From: an uncultured Clostridia bacterium
GTDB lineage: Bacteria; Bacillota; Clostridia; TANB77; CAG-508
Assembly: GCA_934149275.1 (NCBI GenBank)
Contig: CAKPEG010000004.1
Coordinates: forward strand, 1 to 64,000
Reading direction: 5' to 3'
Length of the DNA: 64,000 nucleotides
Part shown: piece after piece, positions 1 to 6,666 of the stretch
How positions within the stretch are numbered: the first letter of the stretch is position 1
Layout: each line of letters opens with the position of its first letter
Notes under the pieces: generated by a model
What the model was told of the DNA's origin: nothing
Databases searched by the model: none
The model's input: only the letters and a program-made list of their open reading frames with translations
Made by a program: the position numbers and the translations under genes

Positions 1-21
1 AATAGATCGAGGGCTTAACCA
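1..21 (+). rRNA. rrl: 23S rRNA, 3' end (partial)
   Basis: The first bases closely match the conserved 3' terminus of bacterial 23S rRNA, including GATCGAGG and CTTAACCA. The rest of the gene lies upstream of the window. The 5S gene and tRNA-Asn that follow in the same direction support an rRNA operon end. Confidence 0.75.
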
Positions 22-214
22 CGAAAGGTTTACCTTCGGAAGAAGATATTTGTCTATGTATTTTTGAGTGTACTATAGTTACGAATTAAAAACGAGTTAT
101 ACAAGGCGAACGACGAAAAAATTGTGAGATAGTACATAGGTACATCGAATAATTTTAGAGGAAGTTCAACGAAGTAGAACGAAGTTTAGAATTTGTAAGA
201 AGTATACAAAGAAT
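22..214 (+). other. 23S-5S rRNA spacer
   Basis: This spacer of about 190 bases holds no gene. It contains an inverted repeat, TGTACTAT at 69-76 with ATAGTACA at 129-136, that could form a processing stem. A short direct repeat of AACGAAGT lies near 168-185. The motif ACGAAGTTTAG near 180 also occurs in the core of the dispersed repeats at 16.7, 24.7 and 50.9 kb, which may be coincidence. Confidence 0.5.
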
Positions 215-332
215 TTCTGGTGATTAAATCTAAAGGGAAATACCTGTACCCATGCCGAACACAGAAGTCAAGCCTTTAGATGCCGAAAATACTTGCGAGT
301 TACCTTGCTGGGAAGATAGGTTGTTGCCAGAT
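215..332 (+). rRNA. rrf: 5S ribosomal RNA
   Basis: The core holds the conserved 5S signature around CCTGTACCCATGCCGAACAC followed by AGAAGTCAAGC. The ends TCTGG (216-220) and CCAGA (327-331) pair as helix I. The length of about 118 nt is normal. It sits between the 23S end and tRNA-Asn, as in a standard operon. Ends are estimated from the terminal helix. Confidence 0.93.
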
Positions 333-340
333 TATTATAT

Positions 341-416
341 TCCTCTTTAGCTCAGTTGGTAGAGCGCTCGGCTGTTAACCGATAGGTCGTTGGTTCGAGT
401 CCAACAAGAGGAGCCA
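341..416 (+). tRNA. tRNA-Asn (GTT), copy 1
   Basis: A complete cloverleaf. The acceptor arms TCCTCTT and AAGAGGA pair, and the encoded discriminator and tail are G plus CCA. The D-arm has AGCTCAGTTGGTAGAGC and the T-arm GGTTCGAGTCC. The anticodon loop CTGTTAA gives anticodon GTT. It is 8 bases from the 5S gene, so it is probably co-transcribed with the rRNA operon. The tRNA is identical to the copy at 1791-1866. Confidence 0.97.
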
Positions 417-447
417 AAAGATAATCACTTATGTGATTATCTTTTTT
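417..447 (+). terminator. Intrinsic terminator after rRNA operon and tRNA-Asn
   Basis: Arms AAAGATAATCAC and GTGATTATCTTT form a 12-bp stem with a short loop and run straight into a T tract. It directly follows the CCA of the tRNA. Confidence 0.9.
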
Positions 448-509
448 TACTTTTATAATATCAAAATTTGCTTAAAAGAACTTAATATTTTATATAATTT
501 ATATAAAAT

Positions 510-560
510 GAAAAAAGAAGTTAATAGCTAAGCACAGTGAAGCTGTTAACTTTTTTTCAT
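510..560 (+). terminator. Hairpin, probable second terminator
   Basis: AAGTTAATAGCT and AGCTGTTAACTT pair with one G-T wobble around an 11-nt loop. There are A-runs upstream and T-runs downstream, so it could act in both directions. No gene lies between it and the tRNA terminator, so it is a back-up terminator or the relic of a lost gene's end. Confidence 0.6.
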
Positions 561-600
561 ATATTTAAATAAAAGAAATTTAATATAAAATTAATATTTA

Positions 601-609
601 TGGTATAAT
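601..609 (+). promoter_or_regulatory. Extended -10 promoter of the DUF4186 gene
   Basis: TGGTATAAT is an extended -10 box about 30 bases upstream of the ATG at 640. The -35 region is AT-rich without a clear TTGACA. An AAGGAAAA ribosome binding site follows. Confidence 0.55.
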
Positions 610-639
610 CTATAAGAAAATAAAAAACAAGGAAAAGAT

Positions 640-1029
640 ATGAACAACGAAACAAAAATAAATAATATTTTAAACGCATTATCAAAATCAAATTTTAGAA
701 ATAAATTTCATCTCAAAGAAAAAGATATAAAATACATAGAAGAAAAAGGAATTGAAAAAATAGAAGAACATGCTCATGATCTTATAAGAAAAAGACTAGC
801 ACCTGCTGAAATTTCAAATGACGGAAAGCAAACACCAATGAGAGGACACCCAGTATTTATTGCTCAGCACGCAACAGCAACATGTTGCAGAGGATGTTTA
901 TACAAATGGCACAAAATAAAACCAGGAATTGAATTTACTATTGAAAATGAAAACTATGTCGTAAATGTAATAATGACATGGATAAAAAAAGAAGTAGAGA
1001 ATTACAATACCAAGCTTAAAAATTTATAA
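640..1029 (+). CDS. DUF4186 family protein
   Basis: A 129-residue protein matching the DUF4186 family over its full length. The family's hallmark block is visible at about residues 56-90: a DGKQTP motif, then RGHPVF, the run AQHATATCCRGC with paired cysteines, and KWH. The clustered His and Cys residues suggest a metal or redox site, but the family has no established biochemical role as far as I know. The ATG has a good AAGGAAAA site and follows an extended -10 box. It precedes the dihydrofolate reductase gene by about 120 bases and may share transcription with it. The family assignment is sure; the function is unknown. Confidence 0.93.
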   Translation: MNNETKINNILNALSKSNFRNKFHLKEKDIKYIEEKGIEKIEEHAHDLIRKRLAPAEISNDGKQTPMRGHPVFIAQHATATCCRGCLYKWHKIKPGIEFTIENENYVVNVIMTWIKKEVENYNTKLKNL

Positions 1030-1149
1030 CCATATTTATTTACAAAAAAATATATTAATGTTATATTTAATTCAATTATAAGATTTTATATCTTAAAAAT
1101 ATAAGTAAAATTTAATATACATATAGTAACAAAATAAGGAGTGATAAAA

Positions 1150-1638
1150 ATGTTAAGTATAATTGTAGCGAAAGGAAAAAATAATATTATAGGAAAAGAA
1201 AATAAGCTTTTATGGACATTACCAGCAGATATGCAAAGATTTAGAGAATTAACAGATGGACATGTAATAATAATGGGAAGAAAAACTTTTGAATCATTAG
1301 GAAAAATTCTTCCAAATAGAAAACACATTGTATTTACGCAAAATCCAGATTTTAAAGTAGATGATGAAAATGTAGAAGTAGTTCATTCAATGTTAGAAAT
1401 AAAAGAATATATTGATAATGATGAAGAAAATTTTGTAATTGGTGGAGCAATGATTTATAGTTTAACAATGCCACATGTTACAAAAATGTACGTAACAGAA
1501 ATAAACAAAGATTTTGATGGAGATACATTCTTCCCAAAAATAAATACAAGCATTTGGAAAGAAACAAGAAGAGAAAAAGGAAAACAAGATGAAAATAATA
1601 AATTTGATTATGACTTTGTAACATATGAAAGAATTTAG
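1150..1638 (+). CDS. folA: Dihydrofolate reductase
   Basis: Reduces dihydrofolate to tetrahydrofolate with NADPH in the cytoplasm. The 162-residue length is typical. Visible DHFR signatures are the N-terminal SIIVAKGKNNIIG strand and loop, LLWTLPADMQRF containing the substrate-binding acidic residue, the NADPH-binding IMGRKTFESLG, and VIGGAMIY. The ATG at 1150 is preferred over an upstream in-frame GTG at 1141 because AAGGAG (1136-1141) is correctly spaced for 1150 and would overlap the GTG. No thymidylate synthase gene is adjacent; folD at 21.6 kb belongs to the same folate cycle. Confidence 0.96.
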   Translation: MLSIIVAKGKNNIIGKENKLLWTLPADMQRFRELTDGHVIIMGRKTFESLGKILPNRKHIVFTQNPDFKVDDENVEVVHSMLEIKEYIDNDEENFVIGGAMIYSLTMPHVTKMYVTEINKDFDGDTFFPKINTSIWKETRREKGKQDENNKFDYDFVTYERI

Positions 1639-1646
1639 TAAATAAC

Positions 1647-1718
1647 CTCCTCTTAAGATGAATATAAAAAATATATTTGGAAAAAATAAAAACATCTTAA
1701 GAGGAGATAAAAATGTAA
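1647..1718 (+). promoter_or_regulatory. Hairpin hiding a ribosome binding site before a start-stop ATG TAA
   Basis: The arms CTCCTCTTAAGATG (1647-1660) and CATCTTAAGAGGAG (1693-1706) are perfectly complementary over 14 bp with a 32-nt loop. The 3' arm contains GAGGAG, followed 6 bases later by ATG (1713) directly followed by TAA. A second ATG at 1724 opens a 10-codon frame. There is no T tract, so this is not a standard terminator. It lies between folA and tRNA-Asn copy 2. Function unknown. Confidence 0.55.
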
Positions 1719-1790
1719 CGAAAATGAAATATAAAAACACTTGCAGAAACATATAAAATAATATATAATTCAAAATGTCGAAAGAAACAT

Positions 1791-1866
1791 TCCTCTTTAG
1801 CTCAGTTGGTAGAGCGCTCGGCTGTTAACCGATAGGTCGTTGGTTCGAGTCCAACAAGAGGAGCCA
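1791..1866 (+). tRNA. tRNA-Asn (GTT), copy 2
   Basis: Identical base for base to the tRNA at 341-416, including the CCA tail and anticodon GTT. The duplication includes the following hairpin, whose stem is the same except for two added base pairs. The upstream flank differs. Confidence 0.97.
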
Positions 1867-1867
1867 T

Positions 1868-1905
1868 GAGAGATAATCACTTTATGTGATTATCTCTTTT
1901 TTTGC
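1868..1905 (+). terminator. Intrinsic terminator after tRNA-Asn copy 2
   Basis: Arms GAGATAATCAC and GTGATTATCTC with a short loop and a run of T. It is nearly the same hairpin as at 417-447. Confidence 0.9.
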
Positions 1906-2017
1906 ATTATAACAAACAGAATAACTTTTTGATATACATTAAATATTGAAAAAAAGCTAATATATATGATATTATAATCAAGAAAAAAATTTAAAATAAA
2001 AATTTAGGAGATATAAA

Positions 2018-2341
2018 ATGAAAGATATAACATTAAAGCAATTGCAAAAATCAATAAAGAAAATAGATACATTACCTATTGGAGATAGTAAACCAGAAGA
2101 AAGATATTTTATAAAATTGGTAGAAGAAGTTGGAGAACTAGGAGAGTGCATTCGAAAAGACTTCAGAATGAAGGATAATAGCATAAAAGGAACAGTAGAA
2201 GAAGAACTATATGATGTTTTATATTATGTGGCATGTTTAGCAAATACATATGATATAGACCTCCAAAATTCGATAGTTTTAAAAGAAGAATTAAATGCTA
2301 AAAAATATCATAGAGACAGTATTTGCAAAGATTTTGAGTAG
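2018..2341 (+). CDS. MazG-like nucleotide pyrophosphohydrolase
   Basis: A 107-residue all-alpha protein with the MazG/dUTPase-type metal-binding helices: KLVEEVGELGECIR at about residues 28-41 (the ExxE motif), and EEELYDVLYYVACLAN at about 62-77 (the ExxxD motif). Such enzymes hydrolyse nucleoside triphosphates or non-canonical nucleotides to monophosphate and pyrophosphate for pool cleaning. The single-domain size fits the MazG-like family rather than two-domain MazG. The substrate cannot be read from sequence. The AGGAGATATAAAATG context supports the start. The DUF2974 gene follows 40 bases downstream and is probably co-transcribed. Confidence 0.85.
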   Translation: MKDITLKQLQKSIKKIDTLPIGDSKPEERYFIKLVEEVGELGECIRKDFRMKDNSIKGTVEEELYDVLYYVACLANTYDIDLQNSIVLKEELNAKKYHRDSICKDFE

Positions 2342-2381
2342 ATTAATGAAATAGCAAAAGAAAAAATAGGAGGAACAATAT

Positions 2382-3509
2382 ATGTCAAATGTATGTGAAT
2401 ATGTTAAATGGAGAGGAGATTTAACATTAAAGCAATCAAAGTTTAATGAAATAGATGCATTAATATTAACCAGATTATCATATTTCCCTTTTGATCAATT
2501 AATACAACCAAATGAAGAAGCCACAATTGAAGAGTTAAGCAAAAGATTTGAAAAAGCAGATAAAAGTACAATGAAAATTTTGTGGGAAGATGATAATGAG
2601 TTATTTCCTCTTATGGGAAAATCTAAAAGATTTGGAAAAATGATTGTAACTCAATATGTTAATAAAATTAATGCAGAACAAGAAAAACAGTTCTCAGCAA
2701 CTACTGTTATTTTACCTGATAATACAATATTTGTAACATACAGAGGAACAGATGCTACAATTGTAGGATGGAAAGAAGATTTTAATATGTGCTTCAAAAG
2801 CCATATTGCTTCTCAAAAAGACGCAGTTGAATATTTAAATATGGTTTCAAAAAAATATAAAAGGCTAATAAGAATAGGCGGTCATTCTAAGGGGGGAAAT
2901 TTGGCTGTTTATGCAGCGATGTTCACAAATTCAAAAGTAAAAAAAAGAATTATAAATATTTATAATAATGATGGACCAGGTTTTGATGATGAAATTATAA
3001 AAACTAAAGAATATAAAGAAATACTACCTAAAGTACATACATATATTCCACAGTCATCTGTAATTGGACGACTATTGAATCATGAAGAAAAGTATACTGT
3101 AGTTCAAAGTATCCAAAAGGGAATAATGCAACATGATTTATATAGTTGGCAATTAGAAGGAAAAGAATTTATTTGCTTAGAAAAAGTTACAAACGGAAGT
3201 GAAATCTTTGATAAGACATTAAAAGAATGGCTTATAAATATTACTCCCGAGCAAAGAGGGATAGTAATAGACACAGCTTTTGATATATTAAATACTACAG
3301 AGGTAGAATACTTTTCAGAATTAAAAAAGAATTGGTTTTTGAATATTAGATTAATGCTAGGAAGATATAAAAATCTAGATGATGAAAGTAAAAAAGTAAT
3401 TTCAGAAATTGTACAAAAGCTAGTATCTACAGTAAAAAATATAATTTCAAACGAGATGACAAGCTTTAGAAAAAGCAAAAAAGAAAACGAAAATCATGAA
3501 CAAAATTAA
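2382..3509 (+). CDS. DUF2974 (Mbeg1-like) alpha/beta-hydrolase
   Basis: A 375-residue protein with a lipase-like alpha/beta-hydrolase core. The N-terminal half has YVKWRGDLTL and the later TYRGTDATIVGWKEDF strand-loop. The nucleophile elbow is GGHSKGG at about residues 166-172, with Ser as the expected nucleophile. A DGPGF segment at about 202 probably carries the acid, and a downstream His (for example in MQHDLY) is a candidate third member. Mbeg1-like/DUF2974 proteins are common in Clostridia, are predicted lipases or esterases, and lack a known substrate. It has no signal peptide, so it is predicted cytoplasmic. The C-terminal 90 residues are helical, Lys-rich and less conserved. It follows the MazG-like gene in the same direction. 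Confidence 0.85.
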   Translation: MSNVCEYVKWRGDLTLKQSKFNEIDALILTRLSYFPFDQLIQPNEEATIEELSKRFEKADKSTMKILWEDDNELFPLMGKSKRFGKMIVTQYVNKINAEQEKQFSATTVILPDNTIFVTYRGTDATIVGWKEDFNMCFKSHIASQKDAVEYLNMVSKKYKRLIRIGGHSKGGNLAVYAAMFTNSKVKKRIINIYNNDGPGFDDEIIKTKEYKEILPKVHTYIPQSSVIGRLLNHEEKYTVVQSIQKGIMQHDLYSWQLEGKEFICLEKVTNGSEIFDKTLKEWLINITPEQRGIVIDTAFDILNTTEVEYFSELKKNWFLNIRLMLGRYKNLDDESKKVISEIVQKLVSTVKNIISNEMTSFRKSKKENENHEQN

Positions 3510-3537
3510 AGTATAAAAATGCATGAATTTGAAAAAC

Positions 3538-3566
3538 TTGTAAAAAAAAGATATTTGTGTTAAAAT
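3538..3566 (+). promoter_or_regulatory. Sigma-A type promoter of orphan gene 3621
   Basis: TTGTAA and TAAAAT with a 17-bp spacer lie about 55 bases upstream of the ATG. The gene thus has its own promoter as well as its own terminator. Confidence 0.5.
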
Positions 3567-3620
3567 AAATAACATAGTGTAACTTAAGTATACCTTATAT
3601 CTTTATGGGGGGAATGGCAT

Positions 3621-4004
3621 ATGGAATTCTATAGCTTAGACCAACTTTGGTTATGCAAAATTGCCACAGTTGAAAGAGAACGGGATATTTTAATCCTGTG
3701 TGAGGATTGCTTAAGAACATATCTGTTAATATCTGAATTAACTGATAAATCTTCTAAAGTACTGGATTTTAGTCAGATGAAAGATAGGAAGAATCAACCA
3801 GATTATCATAACTTATATGGTCAGGAATGCTTCAGTGGAACACAGCGGATAATGTTTACACCGAAGGACATAGGCAAAATATTTGTTATGGAGTTAAAGA
3901 AGATTCCGGAAGAATACTTTACTGAGGAAGAGAAGCAGAGCAATGAAATTTCTAAAGAAAGAATACTTGAGCTGGCAAAAAAGCTGAAGTATTTACAGTG
4001 GTAA
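3621..4004 (+). CDS. Orphan hypothetical protein (127 aa)
   Basis: I do not recognise this protein. It is soluble and mixed alpha/beta, with cysteines near the N-terminus (WLCK, LCEDC), a central FSQMKDRKNQ stretch, and a C-terminal acidic to basic helix ending LKYLQW. It has no signal peptide or membrane segment. The ATG follows a G-rich site (six G, 8-base spacing). Codon use is visibly less AT-biased than in neighbouring genes, with many G- or C-ending codons. It has its own promoter and a strong terminator, so it looks like a self-contained cassette, like the genes at 29808 and 36810. It is probably a real gene; horizontal acquisition is inferred from composition only. Confidence 0.65.
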   Translation: MEFYSLDQLWLCKIATVERERDILILCEDCLRTYLLISELTDKSSKVLDFSQMKDRKNQPDYHNLYGQECFSGTQRIMFTPKDIGKIFVMELKKIPEEYFTEEEKQSNEISKERILELAKKLKYLQW

Positions 4005-4007
4005 GGA

Positions 4008-4047
4008 AAAAAGAGACCGCGTTACTTAGGTAACGTGGTCTTTTTCA
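4008..4047 (+). terminator. Intrinsic terminator of orphan gene 3621
   Basis: AGACCGCGTTAC and GTAACGTGGTCT form a GC-rich 12-bp stem with a TTAG loop, flanked by A and T runs. Repeat R1 copy A begins immediately downstream. Confidence 0.92.
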
Positions 4048-4066
4048 AATATTAATTATAGAAAAA

Positions 4067-4191
4067 AGAAAATATTATATTGATTTTTTAGTTCCTTGCT
4101 AAAATATTTTCCCACCTACTAAACTTCGTTTAGAAGGTTAGGGAAAAACTTTCAAACTGCGCGTCACTCAAAAATCAATATAATATTTTCT
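4067..4191 (-). repeat. Palindromic repeat R1, copy A
   Basis: A 125-bp element bounded by a perfect 22-bp terminal inverted repeat (4067-4088 and 4170-4191). Its core runs opposite to copies B, C, D and E, while its outer left flank TATTAATTATAG and right flank TTAACAAT match copies C and D in direct orientation. It lies between the 3' ends of two convergent genes, just after a terminator. Confidence 0.9.
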
Positions 4192-4230
4192 TAACAATTT
4201 TTAAAATTTAATTATTAATATGTAAGTTCA

Positions 4231-4767
4231 TTATTTATCTTTTTTATCATTATCATCAGAAAGAAAAAATCTTTCAACATATAATTTATGTGCAAATGAT
4301 AAAACAACACTTTTTAATAGTTTATGTTCAATAGAAATTGATGAAGTAATTTCATATTCGGTACCGTTAAAAACAGCCATAACAGCATTTTCAAGTTCCA
4401 TACAAAATTGATCATAAGCTACAACCAAATCACTAATCTTTCCTGCAAAAGAAATTAATTGTGAAATATTATTTATACTATATACTTGTTTTAATGTACA
4501 AATAACAAAAAGATAAGCGATATGTTCACGACTATATTTCTTTTTAGTTGGTGCTGGAATAACTTGTTGTTTAACGTAATTATTAATCATTGTTTTAGTT
4601 ATAACAGGATTTTCCTCAGAACTAATATATGGATTTAAATATGTATCTAAATAAGTTACAAGTTGATCCAAATAAATATCTATAGCAGGAAATTCACTCC
4701 ATCTTGGAATATGAAATTCATTTATTTTTGTTTCATTAATATTTTCTAAAATTTTCTTTTTACTCAT
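4231..4767 (-). CDS. DUF1836 family protein, likely regulator
   Basis: A 178-residue soluble protein of the DUF1836 family found throughout Firmicutes. Conserved elements are an N-terminal IPRWSEFPAIDIYLDQ segment, then TKTMINNYVKQ and the RxHIAYL helix at about residues 85-95, resembling MerR-type winged-helix recognition regions. A DNA-binding role is inferred, not proven. The ATG at 4767 is chosen because MSKKKILEN begins there and GGAGG lies 12 bases upstream; the frame is open further upstream. The gene diverges from the acyl-CoA synthetase, and the two -35 boxes lie inside one small palindrome, so it may regulate that gene and itself. Confidence 0.82.
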   Translation of the reverse strand: MSKKKILENINETKINEFHIPRWSEFPAIDIYLDQLVTYLDTYLNPYISSEENPVITKTMINNYVKQQVIPAPTKKKYSREHIAYLFVICTLKQVYSINNISQLISFAGKISDLVVAYDQFCMELENAVMAVFNGTEYEITSSISIEHKLLKSVVLSFAHKLYVERFFLSDDNDKKDK

Positions 4768-4789
4768 ATATCTCACTTTCCTCCACACA

Positions 4790-4851
4790 ATAATACCACA
4801 CGGTCAGATTTTAGTCAATGGATTGACATGTTTAAGAGTATATGGTAATCT
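4790..4851. promoter_or_regulatory. Back-to-back divergent promoters with a shared palindrome
   Basis: On the minus strand TTGACT (4818-4813) and TATTAT (4795-4790) are 17 bp apart and drive the DUF1836 gene. On the plus strand TTGACA (4823-4828) and an extended TGG-TAATCT (-10 at 4846-4851) are 17 bp apart and drive the acyl-CoA synthetase. The two -35 boxes are only 4 bases apart and form the palindrome GTCAATGGATTGAC, a plausible operator. Confidence 0.8.
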
Positions 4852-4881
4852 AGTAAAGAATACTAGATGGTGGAGGTATTT

Positions 4882-6591
4882 ATGGAAGATAAAAGAATGA
4901 ATTTATATAAAGCTACAGAGTTTGAAACGATAAGAGATGTAATAAGAAATGCAGTAAAAAAATATCCTGAAAATAATGCATTTATATTAAAAAATAAAAA
5001 AGATAAAGATGTAGAATATAAAAAAATAACATATAAGCAATTTGGTGAAGATATAGATAGCTTAGGAACAGAACTTGTTAATCTAGGCCTAAAAGGAAAA
5101 AGAATTGCAATAATAGGAAAAAACAGATATGAATGGATAGTTTCATATTTGGCAACAGTAAATGGCATAGGAATAGTAGTTCCACTTGATAAAGGGTTAC
5201 CAGAAGCGGAAGTTGAATCTTCTTTGATAAGAAGTAAAACAGATTGTATAATTTTTGAAGAATCATATACAGAAATGATACAAAATATTAAAAATGCAGG
5301 AAATACAAATATAAAAGAATATATTTGTATGGATAAGCAAGAAAATTTCACATCACTAGAAGAACTTATCGAAAAAGGAAATAAATTATTAAAAGAAGGT
5401 AATAGAGAATTTCTAGATAGCCCAATAAATCCAACAGAAATGAGTATTATACTTTTCACATCTGGAACAACATCAATGTCAAAGGCGGTAATGTTATCAC
5501 ATAAAAACATTGCATCAAATATATATGCAATGACTAAATGTGAAGATTTGAGAAGTACAGATACAAATATCGCGTTTCTACCATTTCACCACACATTTGG
5601 ATGCACTGGAATATTAATGTTCTTGAGCTTAGGTGCAACAAACGTATTTTGTGACGGACTAAGACATATCCAAAAGAATTTAGTCGAATATGAGGTATCA
5701 ACATTTGTTTGTGTACCATTATTGATTGAATCAATTTATAAAAAAATATGGCAAGAGATTGAAAAGACAAATCAAACTAAAAAAGTTAAATTTGGAATAG
5801 CTTTAAGTAAAATGTTATTAAAAATAGGAATAGATATAAGACCAAAATTATTCAAACCAATAACAAGCAAACTAGGTGGAAAAATAAGAATGATAATAAG
5901 TGGAGCATCAGGAATTGATCCTCAAGTAGCAGATGGATTTAGAGATTTTGGAATTTATGTTGCACAAGGATATGGACTAACAGAAACATCACCTGTTCTT
6001 GCAGCTGAAAACGTTAAGTATTACAAGAAAGGTTCTACTGGATTGCCAATGCCGGGTGTGGAAATAAAGATAGACAATCCAAATGAACAAGGAATTGGTG
6101 AAATAAAAGCCAAAGGTCCAAACGTAATGCTTGGATATTATGAAAATGAAGAAGAAACAAATAAAGTATTAAAAGACGGATGGTTTTATACAGGCGATTT
6201 AGGTTATATGGATAAGGAAGGATTTTTATACATAACAGGAAGAAAGAAAAATGTTATTGTTTTGAAAAATGGAAAGAATGTTTATCCAGAAGAATTAGAA
6301 GTTCTAATAGGAAATTTACCATATGTTAAAGAAAATATGGTTTTCGGAAAAGAAAAAGACGATGATTTAGTCGTATCAGCTAAAATTGTGTATAACCAAG
6401 ATTATATGAAAGACAATTATCCAGACAAGACACAAGAAGATATAGAAAAAATAATTTGGGAAGATATTAAAGAAATAAACAAAACAATGCCAAATTACAA
6501 ACATATAAAAAATATAATTGTAACAGATCAAGAGATGATAAAAACAACAACTGCAAAAATAAAAAGATACGAAGAGATTAAAAAATTATAG
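4882..6591 (+). CDS. AMP-forming acyl-CoA synthetase / ligase
   Basis: Activates a carboxylic acid, probably a medium- or long-chain fatty acid, to acyl-AMP and then acyl-CoA. The 569-residue protein has the ANL-superfamily order: P-loop LFTSGTTSMSKAV at about 190-205, FLPFHHTFG at about 235, A5-type motif YGLTETSP at about 363-370, then GWFYTGDLGY with the hinge and GRKKNVIVLKNGKNVYPEELE near 435-480, and a C-terminal catalytic Lys region. The P-loop departs from the usual TTGxxKG, with S and A replacing the glycines. ATG 4882 is preferred over ATG 4867 because GGAGG is correctly spaced for 4882. The gene diverges from the DUF1836 gene. The substrate is not determinable. Confidence 0.9.
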   Translation: MEDKRMNLYKATEFETIRDVIRNAVKKYPENNAFILKNKKDKDVEYKKITYKQFGEDIDSLGTELVNLGLKGKRIAIIGKNRYEWIVSYLATVNGIGIVVPLDKGLPEAEVESSLIRSKTDCIIFEESYTEMIQNIKNAGNTNIKEYICMDKQENFTSLEELIEKGNKLLKEGNREFLDSPINPTEMSIILFTSGTTSMSKAVMLSHKNIASNIYAMTKCEDLRSTDTNIAFLPFHHTFGCTGILMFLSLGATNVFCDGLRHIQKNLVEYEVSTFVCVPLLIESIYKKIWQEIEKTNQTKKVKFGIALSKMLLKIGIDIRPKLFKPITSKLGGKIRMIISGASGIDPQVADGFRDFGIYVAQGYGLTETSPVLAAENVKYYKKGSTGLPMPGVEIKIDNPNEQGIGEIKAKGPNVMLGYYENEEETNKVLKDGWFYTGDLGYMDKEGFLYITGRKKNVIVLKNGKNVYPEELEVLIGNLPYVKENMVFGKEKDDDLVVSAKIVYNQDYMKDNYPDKTQEDIEKIIWEDIKEINKTMPNYKHIKNIIVTDQEMIKTTTAKIKRYEEIKKL

Positions 6592-6666
6592 ATTAAAAAA
6601 AATAATGTGATATAATATTTATGTCATGTTATTTTTTTGACTTAAAATAAGAAAAAGGAGGACTAT

